Shown one piece after another: positions 1 through 10,553 of a stretch of 64,000 bases of DNA. This DNA is from Rebecca billardiae RCC1528 (Eukaryota; Haptophyta): contig OZ251225.1 in the NCBI GenBank assembly GCA_965240325.2, positions 620,001 through 684,000 of the forward strand, in the 5' to 3' direction. Position numbers and translations under genes: made by a program. The notes under the pieces were generated by a model. That model ran no database searches, was not told where the DNA came from, and saw only the letters and a list, made by a program, of their open reading frames with translations. Each line of letters begins with the position of its first letter. Positions within the stretch are counted from its first letter, which is position 1.

Positions 1-619
1 TAGTTGGAGCAACTGCTGCCGCCCGTCATGATACTGTACGTACTGCTGCTGCAGCATCAACAGCGCCGCTGTTACCAGCAGCGCTGCGCTCGTGTATCCG
101 AAGCAGCACCGCATTGATGGTCCTGCGGTCTGAGTAGGGGAGTATGCCAGTAGCTCGCATGTACCTGGAGTGCAGTCCATGCCTGTACTGCCTCGCCGAG
201 TACTACTAGAGTAGTAGGACCTCATGTGCTCACGCAGCTGAGCCGCTGCCGTCTCCTTGCTGTGACGCGCAGAGCAAGTCGAGGAGTGTCTGGCGACCAC
301 CGGTGCCAGTGCTGCGCCGACAGGTATATGCCCACCACCCGGCCGCGCCCGTAGCATGGGCGATGGTAAGATGAGTGGCAGCACAGCGCACAGCTACGAG
401 CAAGGTTGATGTGCGACGGTGTGGAGGCACGCGTGCTCGCGGCATGCTCCGAGCCCCGTGCTGCGTGCCCCCTGCTGCTTCTCGCCCTTGGTCATCTCCT
501 CGTCGATGCCCTCCTCCCCCGTACGCGTGAGCTCCGCGACGCCATCGGGCCAGCCTACCAACGAACAGTGGGCGTGGCGCCCTGCTGACGGCTGGCTGCC
601 ATCGCAAGCCATGCACGCC

Positions 620-780
620 TGCACACGGCAACAGGGCCGTTTGCGCCCTGTTGCCGTGTGCACGGCCACAGCGGGCCGGTGCACACGGCAACAGCAGTGC
701 GAAACCCCCTGAGGGTGACCCCTTTTGCGCCCCAGTGTGCACACGACAACAGGGCGCAAACGCCCCTGTTGCCGTGTGCA
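620..780. repeat. Cluster of related hairpin-forming repeats
   Basis: A perfect 18-bp inverted repeat (arms 620-637 and 645-662, left arm tgcacacggcaacagggc) has a 7-nt loop. A lone half-copy lies at 680-694. A second, nearly perfect hairpin has arms 738-754 and 763-780 with the same arm sequence bar one or two changes. The family is therefore present about two and a half times in 160 bp. No gene is visible around it. The role is unknown: it could be recombination debris of a small palindromic element. Confidence 0.75.
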
Positions 781-1088
781 GTCGCCAGTGGCAAACGCCA
801 AACCTGGCTGGCACAGGAGGGGCACACCCGCGGGCCAGGCTGACGGTCGAGGTGCCACGCGGGCACCGCGGGGCTGCGACGGAGGGTGTGGACCGTCGGG
901 GTAGTGTGTGAGCAGGATGCTCATCACGTCCTGCCGCCTGCAACTGTCGACGACGTCCGTCCTCCACCTGCACCTCGCGACGGTGCGGCCGGCCACCGAT
1001 CTTTCTGTAACGCTCGACGAGTCGGATCCGCACGACGGGCGTCGCCTGCAACTGATCACAGCCGCCATCCTGCCCGGGGCTCAGGAGG

Positions 1089-1890
1089 CGCGCGCTTGGT
1101 GCGTGTCCTGTGCGGTTCACCTAGCTACCTGCCCCGGCGGTTGCAACTCTCTACATCTCTCGACGGTGGCGCGCCAATCCGCGTTGCTACGTCGACTGGA
1201 TCTGCGCCACCAGGCGTTGCCTGCGCAGCTATTTACGGCCGTCCACCAGCCCTACCGAGTCCGAGGCTCGATAGGCGCGCACGCTTGCTGCATGCCGTGC
1301 CCTGCGCGGTTGTCACCTGGCTGCCCGCGCCCCTGCTGCCGCAACTCTCGACGGCGGTGCGCCGATCAGTCAGTTGCTCGACTGGATCTGCGCACCGGGC
1401 CGTCGTCTGCAACTGTTCACGGCCGTCCACCAGCCTCCAGGCCGAGGCCCAGTGGGAGCACGCGCTTGATGCGTGCCCTGTGCGGTTGTCACCTGGCTGC
1501 CTGCCCCTGCTGCTGCAAGTCTCGACGGCGGCGCGCCGATCAGTGTTGCTCGACTGGATCTGCGCACCGGGCCGTCGTCTGCAACTGTTCACGGCCGTCC
1601 ACCAGCCTCCTGTCCGAGGCCCAGTGGGAGCACGCGCTTGATGCGTGCCCTGTGCGGTTGTCACCTGGCTGCCTGCCCCTGCTGCTGCAAGTCTCGACGG
1701 CGGCGCGCCGATCAGTGTTGCTCAACTGGATCTGCGCACCCGGGGCGTCGCCTGCAGCTGTTCGCGGCACCTCGCACGGCCGTCCGCCAATGATGGTCCT
1801 ACTACAATCATCAGAGCGGTTCAGTGACTCACTGTAGTGACAGCCCGGGCGCGCGCTTGATGCGTGCCCTGCGCAGTTGTCAGTTGTCAC
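1089..1890. repeat. Tandem array, ~172-bp unit
   Basis: The unit begins cgcgcttgatgcgtgccctg. Two almost identical copies start at 1461 and 1633 (period 172 bp). Increasingly diverged copies lie upstream, from about 1089 and 1279, and a truncated start is visible near 1853. All frames carry long open readings, but these are typical of GC-rich repeats and show no recognisable protein, so I treat the array as non-coding. Confidence 0.75.
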
Positions 1891-2048
1891 CGCACCGCAC
1901 GGGCAGGCTGCCACCGGCCCCGCCCCGCAGCGTCAGCAGCACCGTAGCGGGACCGTGGCACCGCAGCTCGGCCTCATCGGACGACCAGCGGTGAGTGTCA
2001 GTGACGGCTGCTACCAGCTAACCGATCACTGTGATGAGTTATTATATG

Positions 2049-2916
2049 TGGCGTCATAGGGAACCTATAACTGAGTGTCTATGAGCGACGCCAAGAATCC
2101 GGCTCGCACGGCATTCCTGCGTTGTCCTGTGCGCACCGCCGCGCGCAGGAGTCCTGGTGCGCTGCCAATCTGGCCCACAGCGGCGCACCTGCAGGACTCG
2201 GTTGGTTACCGCTCACATCGGATCGATCAGGCTTCGCTCTCGGGGGCGCCATGGGGCTGCTCACGACGAAGGCGCCGAGCTGGGCAAGGGAATCGCCTGC
2301 ATCGGGCACTGCCGGGTGCACGCTCCGCTGCAGGAGGTGCACCGCAGTCGCCGCAGCCCCTCTGCTCGGTAAGGTCGCTGGCTGTCTGTGTGGCCCGGCT
2401 CCCCGCCTGATCGTTCGGCGGCGCGACGTCATCATCTGTCTTCGCCGCGTCGCCCCTCATGCAATGGTCTCTTGCTCTCGCCGCTGTCGCGTCAACCCGC
2501 ACGCTTCATCGTTTGAGATACGCGCTCGCCTCGCGCCCGTGCGTCGCGCGGGTGCGGCGCACTCTGACGCGTGTCTGCTCGCCGCGCGTCGCGATCGATC
2601 GTGCGCGCGCGGCCGCGCAGTCCTCGTCTCTTCTATTTCTAAACGGGATTCATCAACGACTACTTGGACGCCCGCTCCAACTTATAAACGGGACTCGCGG
2701 GCGCCCTCTCGACCTCGGGCAGCAGCTCAACCGCCACGCCGCTGCCAGCGCCCGCCGTCGTTCGTTGCTCAAATCCCAACATAGCTAACCTGATCGTTCC
2801 ATGATTGATCATTGTGGTCTGTCTACTCCACGACGCCGCGCGCCGCGACCATCCAGCTCCAGAGTCCATTCGTACCCGACGCCTTGTACGAGCCGGGCAT
2901 GGCGGAGTGGCTAGAC
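2049..2916 (+). repeat. Dispersed repeat, type-1 monomer (copy A)
   Basis: The monomer runs from gtggcg followed by the small palindrome tatagggaacctata to a conserved right end reading gggcatggcggagtggctag. Copy A is ~868 bp and carries the type-1 internal cassette (2515-2693, beginning gagatacgcgctcgcc and including a tataaacggg motif). It is followed head to tail by copy B. Short open frames inside do not resemble a transposase or reverse transcriptase. Strand is arbitrary. Confidence 0.85.
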
Positions 2917-3697
2917 GTGGCGTTATAGGGAACCTATAACTGAGTGTCTATGAGCGACGCCAAGAATCCGGCTCGCACGGCATTCCTGCGTTGTCCTGTG
3001 CGCACCGCCGCGCGCAGGAGTCCTGGTGCGCTGCCAATCTGGCCCACAGCGGCGCACCTGCAGGACTCGGTTGGTTACCGCTCACATCGGATCGATCAGG
3101 CTTCGCTCTCGGGGGCGCCATGGGGCTGCTCACGACGAAGGCGCCGAGCTGGGCAAGGGAATCGCCTGCATCGGGCACTGCCGGGTGCACGCTCCGCTGC
3201 AGGAGGTGCACCGCAGTCGCCGCAGCCCCTCTGCTCGGTAAGGTCGCTGGCTGTCTGTGTGGCCCGGCTCCCCGCCTGATCGTTCGGCGGCGCGACGTCA
3301 TCATCTGTCTTCGCCGCGTCGCCCCTCATGCAATGGTCTCTTGCTCTCGCCGCTGTCGCGTCAACCCGCACGCTTCATCGTTTGCCCGCCCGCCCACCCT
3401 CGGCCTCTGGCGGATATGGAAGCACTGCAGTGTCAGCGAGCCATCAGCCTTAATCGACCTTGCTCAGTGACTGACGACTCGCGGGCGCCCTCTCGACCTC
3501 GGGCAGCAGCTCAACCGCCACGCCGCTGCCAGCGCCCGCTGTCGTTCGTTGCTCAAATCCCAACATAGCTAACCTGATCGTTCCATGATTGATCATTGTG
3601 GTCTGTCTACTCCACGACGCCGCGCGCCGCGACCATCCAGCTCCAGAGTCCATTCGTACCCGACGCCTTGTACGAGCCGGGCATGGCGGAGTGGCTA

Positions 3698-3700
<3 letters not shown>
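2917..3700 (+). repeat. Dispersed repeat, type-2 monomer (copy B)
   Basis: This copy is nearly identical to copy A outside the centre, but carries a different internal cassette (about 3384-3475, beginning gcccgcccgcccaccc) in place of the type-1 segment. It ends in the same ggcggagtggctagac and runs directly into an (AT)n tract. Copies A and B form a tandem dimer. Confidence 0.85.

Positions 3701-3784
<84 letters not shown>
3701..3784. repeat. (AT)n microsatellite
   Basis: An uninterrupted AT dinucleotide tract of 84 bp abuts the right end of repeat copy B. The matching repeat dimer at 10554-12086 also ends in (AT)n, so the tract is tied to the element or its target. Confidence 0.95.
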
Positions 3785-3786
<2 letters not shown>

Positions 3787-4041
3787 TTGTCTGAATCGTG
3801 AATTAAGTCTTCGCTGGCACGTCACACGTGTCGCATGCAGGCACGGTCGTCGTCTGCAGCGAGACAGCGAGTCTGTCACAACGCAGACGGTCGTTGAACG
3901 CTGTCCGCACCGCGCCATCTGCCATTGACCCGTTGCACGGGTGAGTAACCGTGAGCGTATGAAAAAACGACATGCGTATGAAATGTCGGTTTTGTCACTC
4001 GCGCTGCCGCATGGCTGACGCCCGCGCCGATCCGAGCGGAA

Positions 4042-4074
4042 TGGGGCATTGCGAAGCCGATTCGCAATGCCCCA
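4042..4074. repeat. Perfect 14-bp hairpin
   Basis: Arms tggggcattgcgaa (4042-4055) and its exact complement (4061-4074) are separated by a 5-nt loop. There is no T-run after it and no neighbouring gene end that would make it a processing or termination signal. Confidence 0.8.
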
Positions 4075-4201
4075 ATCCAATCGGCATGTCAATCGACCCA
4101 ACCGTCGCTGAGAACGAACGACAAAACCCAAGGCAGGTGCCCACCAAGCGACGCCGCCCGCGCGCCGGCAGCGTGAACGCGCGGTCGCGCAGAGGTGGCC
4201 A

Positions 4202-4813
4202 ATGCAGAAGGCATCAGCCAATGCTGCTGCCGTCGGCAAGCGCGCCACCTCAGCGTCAGCATCGGGTGGGACCGTGACGATATATGCCCTGGATGCGGCT
4301 CCAGCCAAACGCCCTCGACACGGGGAGCCGCCATCGGCAGCGAGCGCGCCACGGATACATACACGTGCTGTCCTCGTGAATGAGGATTCAGGAGACGAGG
4401 CGCCGGCGGCTCGGCCCGCGATGCGCAGGCAGGCTGGAGTGGCTCACGCTGCGATCGCGTGTACGGGTACAGAAGGCGTGCGCACGCAACAACACCGCCT
4501 ACGTGAAGCGCGTGGGCAAGCTGCTGAAGCTCTCACGATGCGTGCGCGCCTTCCTTCTCACCTCTGCGCTCGCCGACCGCTGCCTTCCGCGCGGCAGACA
4601 GGGGACACCTGCCACCTGGCGCGCACGACGCAGCGTGTAACGCAGAAGGTGGTAGATCCACTGCCACGCTCCCGCTGCCGCTGCTGCCGGCGGCAGCGGC
4701 ATGCCCGAGGCGGCGACGGTGACTATCACTGCCAAAGTGTCGTTTTTTCGGCGCTCACGCGTGCAACTGGTCCATTCTGCCCCCCCCATCAAGGCATCAA
4801 CTACGCTGAATAA
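4202..4813 (+). CDS. Unrecognised open frame, doubtful gene
   Basis: An ATG-initiated 203-codon frame lies in otherwise empty DNA between the first repeat dimer and the GAF-like gene. The translation is low in hydrophobic residues, Ala/Arg-rich, and has a short Cys/Arg-rich stretch near the C-terminus. I recognise no domain. A shifted open frame at 4380-4640 overlaps it. It may be a chance frame; transcript evidence would be needed to call it real. Confidence 0.2.
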   Translation: MQKASANAAAVGKRATSASASGGTVTIYALDAAPAKRPRHGEPPSAASAPRIHTRAVLVNEDSGDEAPAARPAMRRQAGVAHAAIACTGTEGVRTQQHRLREARGQAAEALTMRARLPSHLCARRPLPSARQTGDTCHLARTTQRVTQKVVDPLPRSRCRCCRRQRHARGGDGDYHCQSVVFSALTRATGPFCPPHQGINYAE

Positions 4814-5134
4814 CGACGAGGTCGAGGTAGTCGTGAACTGCTGCCAGCGTGCAGCGGCGGCTGCAACTCACTCTCTACAGTAGTCTTGCATCATCGTCGG
4901 TGGAGTTTGGGTGGATCAAGGGCGGTCGTGGATCATGTTCGTCAGATGTTCTGCGGGCGCCCCATCTTCAATCTGGCAGTCGCCGGCGCCCGGCGAGGCA
5001 GCGAGGCGAACTCAGAATCGTCGTCTGAACAAGTCTGAATATCTCCGCTGCGAAAACCGACTCATCAAGCTGCTACTGTGGGCTGATCCGCTGCGGCACA
5101 CGCGCGCCCTCCCTGGTGGGCGAGTGACCCGCCG

Positions 5135-6244
5135 ATGGCCATCTCGCAGGCTCAGGAGCCGAACGAGGCGGAGGCACCCGCCGAGTACACGGAGGATGCG
5201 CTCAACGCGGTCATGCGGGCCGCCAATGCTGACTACAGCATCTACTGGCGCTTCGTCCCGCCAGCGCGCGAGGCCGAGGACGATAACGCGATCACGACAG
5301 AGCAGACTATGCAAGCGACCAAGGGCATGCTCGAATTCGCGCAGTACTGCAGCATGGACGGGGTGCTGATGGGGGGCTCGTCGACCTTCGCCGCGCCCAC
5401 GCACCGAGGCATCATGGGCGGTGTGTGGAGCTCGGGCGAGCCCTACTTGCTCGGTCCGGTCGGCACTGCCGACGAGGCGCGCTTCGATCGCAAGAAGCTC
5501 GCGATGTTCGAGCGCGTTCTCTCGATCGCGTTCTTCAAGCAGGGGGGCGGCGTCCTCGAGGTCGGGTCGAAGAAGGCGTGGAAGGAGCTGCCCACGCTCT
5601 CACTGGCCGACGCCAACGCGCAGGCCGTCGCCCTGCCCCGCGTGGAGGACGAGCACCTCGAGCACCTCGCGCGCGTGCTCGCGCTGACGGGCGCCGAGTA
5701 CGTCCTCTTCTACCAGCTGTTCGACGAGGTGGACGAGCTGAAGGGCGCGCGGTACGCCTCGCAGGATGGCGCGCTGATGCTCAAGAGCCGCACCTTCCCG
5801 CTCAGCCCCGAGGTCGGCATCGTGGGCAGGGCCTGGGCGCGGCGCGAGCGCTGCTTCGTGCGCGACGCGTCCGCGGCCGACCCGCGCGACTTTGTGCGGC
5901 AGCCGCTGGCCGAGTTCCACGGCGTGCGCTCCATCGCGTTCGAGTGCTTCGCGAACGGCATCATCGAGTACGGGACGACGCAGCTCTGGGAGAGCGCGCC
6001 AACCTTCTCCGTTGGCGATCTGCGGGCCGATGATGCGCCGCCAGCAATCACTGCCACGGCGCCCGCTGCGGAGGCTGCACCGGATTTGGCGGCCGCGCCG
6101 GCTGCGGCGGCTGAGCCAGCCGCGATGGCCGCACGGACCGTGTCCGTTGCAGCGGCACCGGCCGCAGGAGCCGCGCCGGCGGCCGCGGTCGCGGCAACTT
6201 CGGGCGCGGTAGCTGCGCCGGCTGCGTCGGAGCCTGCTGCGTAA
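5135..6244 (+). CDS. Two tandem GAF-like domains, Ala-rich tail
   Basis: This 369-aa intronless protein consists of two copies of one ~130-residue module. Copy 1 spans about residues 22-165 and copy 2 about 175-300. Both have a variable 'YxxYWRF/FYQLF' strand, a central 'GIMGGVWSSGEPYLL' or 'GIVGRAWARRERCFV' strand, a 'RSIAFECF/LSIAFFKQ' strand, and end in 'W(K/E)xxPTxS'. This strand order resembles a GAF/PAS-type ligand-binding fold, as seen in small plant and algal sensory proteins. The last ~70 residues are Ala/Pro repeats. No catalytic motif, signal peptide or membrane segment is visible. The ATG follows a stop in frame (tga at 5125). Function is unknown; a small-molecule sensor is an inference. 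Confidence 0.75.
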   Translation: MAISQAQEPNEAEAPAEYTEDALNAVMRAANADYSIYWRFVPPAREAEDDNAITTEQTMQATKGMLEFAQYCSMDGVLMGGSSTFAAPTHRGIMGGVWSSGEPYLLGPVGTADEARFDRKKLAMFERVLSIAFFKQGGGVLEVGSKKAWKELPTLSLADANAQAVALPRVEDEHLEHLARVLALTGAEYVLFYQLFDEVDELKGARYASQDGALMLKSRTFPLSPEVGIVGRAWARRERCFVRDASAADPRDFVRQPLAEFHGVRSIAFECFANGIIEYGTTQLWESAPTFSVGDLRADDAPPAITATAPAAEAAPDLAAAPAAAAEPAAMAARTVSVAAAPAAGAAPAAAVAATSGAVAAPAASEPAA

Positions 6245-6433
6245 GCTGGAACGCTCGTTCGCTCGTCGTACGACATCACGCGGCGTCGCGGTCGGCGACT
6301 CGGCGCCGTCAGTCAGCATCATGCTTCATCACCTGTCCGCGGCTGTATCCGGATAGTCAGTTCGTACGGTGTTGAACCTGATGGATGATTGATGCTACTT
6401 TACAACTCGTAACGTCGCGTGTACTACTCTCTG

Positions 6434-9400
6434 ATGAAAAACCTGTGTCATCCTCGGCCTGTGAACCGAAAGGGCTCCATCGTGCGTCAGCAAGATTCGG
6501 GCGAGATGCTGCTGTCCGCGCTCAAGGCGTGCATCTCGGCGCGGGCCGGCGGGCCGCCCATGCTGATCGTCACCGACCCCGGTGCGTCGGCTCGGCGCCT
6601 GCGCGCCCCGTCCCGCGTGCACTGCCGCGCGCTCAGCCACCCACCCGCCGCGCGCGCCCGCCCGCGGCAGGTCCCGACCCGGACGACGTGAAGGCGCTGC
6701 TGATCGCGGCGACGCTGCACCTGCAGGGCCAGCTCTCGCTGCTGGGCGTGGTGTGCAACGGCGGCGCGCAGCCGCTCGCGCGCGCCAAGCTCGCCCGCTG
6801 CATCTTCGACCACCTCGGCTGCGCCGTGCCCGTCGGCGTCGGCTCTGCGGGCAGGCCGTATGCGGCCGAGCCGCACGAGTACGCGATCCCGGGGTACGAG
6901 GGCGTGGACGAGGGGCGGCTGGAGGACGGCGCGGCGCTGATCCGGCGCGTGCTCCACGCCGCGCCGCGCGGCGCGCTGCGCGTCGTGCTCATCTCCTCCC
7001 TGCGCGACTTTGCCGACGCGGCGCGCTCGCACCCGGCGCTTGTGGTCTCCAAGGTGCACACCGTCGCCATCCAGGCGGGACTGGTGCGCGACGAGGGCGC
7101 GCCGGGCGGCTGGGCGCCGGACACGTCGGTGAACAACGTGTTCGACGTGGACGCGGCGGCCGAGCTGTACGCCTTCTGCTTCGAGCGCGACGTGCGCATG
7201 ATCGTCACCTCGCGGCACGCGGTGCCCAAGCTGCCGATGCAGGTGTGTGCGTGGGCGTGCGTGTGTGTGCGTGTGCGTGTGTGTGCGTGTGTGCGTGTGT
7301 GCGTGTGTGCGTGTGTGCGTGTGTGCGTGTGTGCGTGTGTGCGTGTGTGCGTGTGTGCGTGTGTGGGCGCGCTCGTGGGCGCGCTCGTGGCCGAGCGTCG
7401 GCGCTCACTCTGGCCCACGCGCGCCGCGCCTGCCCCGCTCCTCCCCCTTCCCCCGCGCGCGCGCCGCAGCTCGCGCGCTCGTTTGCGTGGCGCGCGCAAT
7501 GCCCGATCATGGAGTACCTGGCGAATGCGCAGGGGCTCGGGCTGGCGGGGCTGTGGCGCAAGCTGTGCGAGGGGCGGCTGCCCGCGCGCTGCACCAAGCA
7601 GTGGTACTTCGAGACCTTCTGCGGCGTCGGGCCCGCCGAGTTCGAGGCGCAGGGCCTCGACGCCCTCGGCGCGGACGCGCCCATCGGCGAGCGGCTCAAC
7701 GGGTACGTGAAGCCGTACGACGTGCTCACGCTGATGAGCGTGCTGCCGCACACGGAGGGGCTGTTCGGGGGGGGCGGGGGCTGCGCGGGCGGCGCGGCGC
7801 GGCGGGGCGAGGGCGGGGGACGGGGCGGCCGCGGCCGCGCGCGCCACCTGCTCCTGCTCACCGAGGCGGACGCCATCGACGTCTCCCCCGTGATCGAGCT
7901 GCTGCGCGACGCTTACGTGGAGGTGACGCTGCGCACCGCCGAGCTGGCCGCGCGGCTGCACGCGGCGGACTCGCGCCGCACGAGCGCGGGCGGCGGCGCG
8001 GAGGAGCAGGCCGAGGGCTCGTTTTCGCGCGCGGCCGGCGCGCTGCGCACGCAGCTCAGCGGCGGCGCGCTGCGCACGCCGGGCGGCTCCTTCAGCGCCG
8101 GCGGCGGCGGCGCGTGCGCTCCGGGCCTCTCCGAGTTGCGCCGCTCGCCATCCAACGGGCCCGCCGCCGTGCTCTCCGCCCTGCGCGGGAGGGTGGGCGA
8201 CTCGCCGGCGTGCGCGGGCGCGAGCGCGGTGCGCTCGCGCGCGCGGCGCACGCCGGGCCGCGCGCTCTCGCCGCTCGAGCTGCGCCAGCTCCTCGACGAC
8301 GTCGTCGCGGGCGCGAGCGCGCGCAAGCGCTTTGTGAGCGCCGCCGCGCTGTGCGGCGGCGCGGGCAGCATGGCGCTGGCTCTGGGGCTGTCGGCGTGGG
8401 AGCGCAGGGGGAGCGGCGCGCGCGCGGCGCTGGCGGTGCACCTGCTCGGGCCGGCGGCGCTCTCGCTGCGGCTGCGGCTGTGCGCGCTCAGCGGCAAGCT
8501 CGGCGCGGCGACGGGTCTGCTCGCGCTGCACCCGACGGACACGGAGCTGCGCCGGCTGCGCGCGGCCGGCTGCGCGCTCGCCGCCCTGTGCGCGCTGCTC
8601 GGCTGCTCGGAGGTGTGGGGGCTCGCGCGCCAGCCGGTGCCGGTCGCGCAGCTGGGCGCGGCGGCCGCGCCGGGCGGGCCGGGCGCGGGGCAGCGCGCAC
8701 AGGCGTACTGGGCGTCGTGCTGGCGCGTGCACACCGCGCTCAAGGCAGTGCAGCCCGCGGGCTGCACCTGCCTCTTTCTCTCGTGCCGCGCGCTGCTGCG
8801 CGGCCGCGAGGGCGCGATGGAGGCGCTCCGCGCGCTGTGGTCTCTGGTTGGTCTCTGGTGCGCGCTCGACGGGCTGGCGGACGCGCACGTGCTCGGCCGG
8901 CTGCTGCACGCGGGGCTAGCGCTGCGCGGCGGCGCGGGGGCGGGCGCCGCGCACGGCGCGGGCGGCGGCGCGGAGGGCGGCGCGGAGGGCGGCGCGGAGG
9001 GCGAGTCGGCGCCGGGCGGCGGAGGCGCGTCCGCGCTCGCGCTGAGCGCGCTGGCGGCGGCCCAGCTGTGCATCTCGCTCTTCCTCGCCGCCGTGCTCAC
9101 CGCGGGGCCTCTCCTCCGCACGCGCTGCCAGGCGGCCATTGCCAGCCTGGCGCGCGGCACGTGCGCCGAGTCGTCCATCGCCGCGCTCATCGGCTTCGGC
9201 TCGCTCAAGGTGCGGGCGGAGGGCGGAGCGCGCACGGACGCGCGCCGCGCGCGCGCCGCGCGCGCCGACGCGCACGCGCCGCGCCGCGCCCCTCGCTGCC
9301 GCCGCGCGCGCCGCGCGCCGCAGGGCATGATGAGCTCGGCGCGGCTGGTGCGCGAGGCGGAGCGCTCCTTCCGCCCCGCGCCCCTCGACGCGCAGGCGCT

Positions 9401-10373
9401 CGCGCTGCTCGACGAGGGCGGGCTGCTCGAGCGCGTGAAGGAGCCGTGCCACCGCCTGTCGCTGCCCGCAGCGGTCGCGCGCGAGCGCGGCTGGGGCGGC
9501 CTCGCGCGCGTCGCGCGCGAGATGACGCAGCGCGCCGACTACTACGTCGTGCACTCCGACCTGGACGCGGCGGCGGACAAGGCGGCGGCGCTGCGCGGCT
9601 TCGCGCTCAAGTTCTCCGCGCTGCACGGCCGCCCGCCCTCCGTGTTCCTCGACGTGCTCTGCGCCGACACGTCGCTTACGCTCACGCAGCTCCTGGCGCA
9701 CGCGCCCGTGTACCTGGGCAAGTGCCAGCGCGTGCTGCTGCTGTGCGGCGCGACGCTCGGCGACCGGCTGTGGCCCGCGACCGAGCTGCACGTCTGGCGC
9801 GCGATCGGCGGCGACCTGCAGACGGACGTGGCCGTGCTGCCGCTCGTGCCCGCGCGCGCGCCGCCCGCCGCGCGCCGGCTCGCGCTCGGCCACATCGCCG
9901 CGTCGTTCGATTCGTTCCACGTCGTGTACGCGCGCGGCAGCGGCGGCGCCGAGTGCGAGCAGCGGCTCAAGCTGTGCGTCGAGCTGGCCGGCGTGACGCA
10001 GTTCAACCGGAACGTGCGCGCGTACGCGCCGCTCGTCGAGCTCGCGCTGCTGTCCATGCTCGAGGACCTGCAGACGAGCGACGAGCGGCCCAGGCCGCCA
10101 GCGCGCTCCGCGCCCCGCCAGCGCGAGCCGGCGGCGGCGGAGCGCTGCTCGGCGTCACAGCGCTCGGGGCACGAGGTGGTGGACGCGACGTCGTCTGATG
10201 GCGCGGGCGCAGCCGATGCGGCGGATGACGAGGCGCATGCCGCCGGGCCACCCGCTCGCCCGGCCGAGGAGCACGCCGACGCGCAGTCGTGCCAGCAGCT
10301 GCTCGCGGATCTTCGGCGTCGCCATAAGCGGCACGGCGGTGCGGGTGCGCGCAGTCGCATGTTTACCATGTGA
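6434..10373 (+). CDS. Nucleoside-hydrolase-like / multi-pass membrane / TIR-like fusion protein
   Basis: A four-exon gene fits best: 6434-6581, 6671-7242, 7470-9209 and 9324-10373 (1169 aa; a retained last intron would also stay in frame). The exon 1/2 join restores 'LIVTDPGPDPDDVKALL', the Asp-rich Ca2+/ribose site of the inosine-uridine nucleoside hydrolase fold with a two-residue insertion. Matching core strands follow through about residue 330. A Gly/Arg/Ser-rich linker leads to several hydrophobic segments (about 530-577, 603-625, 690-708, 761-787). The C-terminal part, about 890-1065, reads 'YYVVHSDLDAAADKAA', 'PSVFLDVLCADTSLT', 'LGKCQRVLLLCG' and 'RLWPATELHVW', the strand pattern of a TIR-like domain in protist proteins. 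Intron 2 contains a (GTGTGC)n microsatellite. Hydrolase and TIR activity are inferred from families. Start could also be the ATG at 6506. Confidence 0.7.
7243..7374 (+). repeat. Intronic (GTGTGC)n microsatellite
   Basis: Near-perfect GTGTGC/GTGTGT repeats begin at the predicted donor of intron 2 of the hydrolase/TIR-like gene, which itself lies within the repeat. The variable array may shift the exact donor used. Confidence 0.85.
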
Positions 10374-10497
10374 TGACTAGTGCAGGTGAGGAGTCAGTCC
10401 GGGCCCGGGTCGCGCGTCGTAGTCATCGTCGATCGTCATCGTCATGCATATATCGTATAGCGATTATACGATGATGCGCGCAGTAGATCATCATCAT

Positions 10498-10550
10498 CAT
10501 ATATATATATATATATACTCATATATCGATCTTACTTATATATATATATG
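10498..10550. repeat. (AT)-rich microsatellite flanking the second repeat dimer
   Basis: AT runs at about 10499-10517 and 10535-10549 lie just left of repeat copy C. With the tract at 12087-12174 they bracket the dimer, suggesting insertion into, or amplification from, an AT repeat. Confidence 0.8.
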
Positions 10551-10553
10551 TTA

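Larger units (their letters stand above)
1..2048. other. Gene-poor region
   Basis: Apart from the hairpin cluster and the 172-bp array, I see no recognisable gene. Open frames of up to ~300 codons occur on both strands, but they overlap each other and the repeats, contain no known domain, and are expected from base composition. Confidence 0.5.

Noticed and set aside
6419-6433. Start of the hydrolase/TIR-like protein at 6419
   Set aside because: The codon there is GTG; the first ATG in frame is at 6434.
7247-10198. 983-codon plus-strand frame overlapping the hydrolase/TIR-like gene
   Set aside because: Arg/Ala-rich shadow frame without any motif; the overlapping frame carries all recognisable domains.
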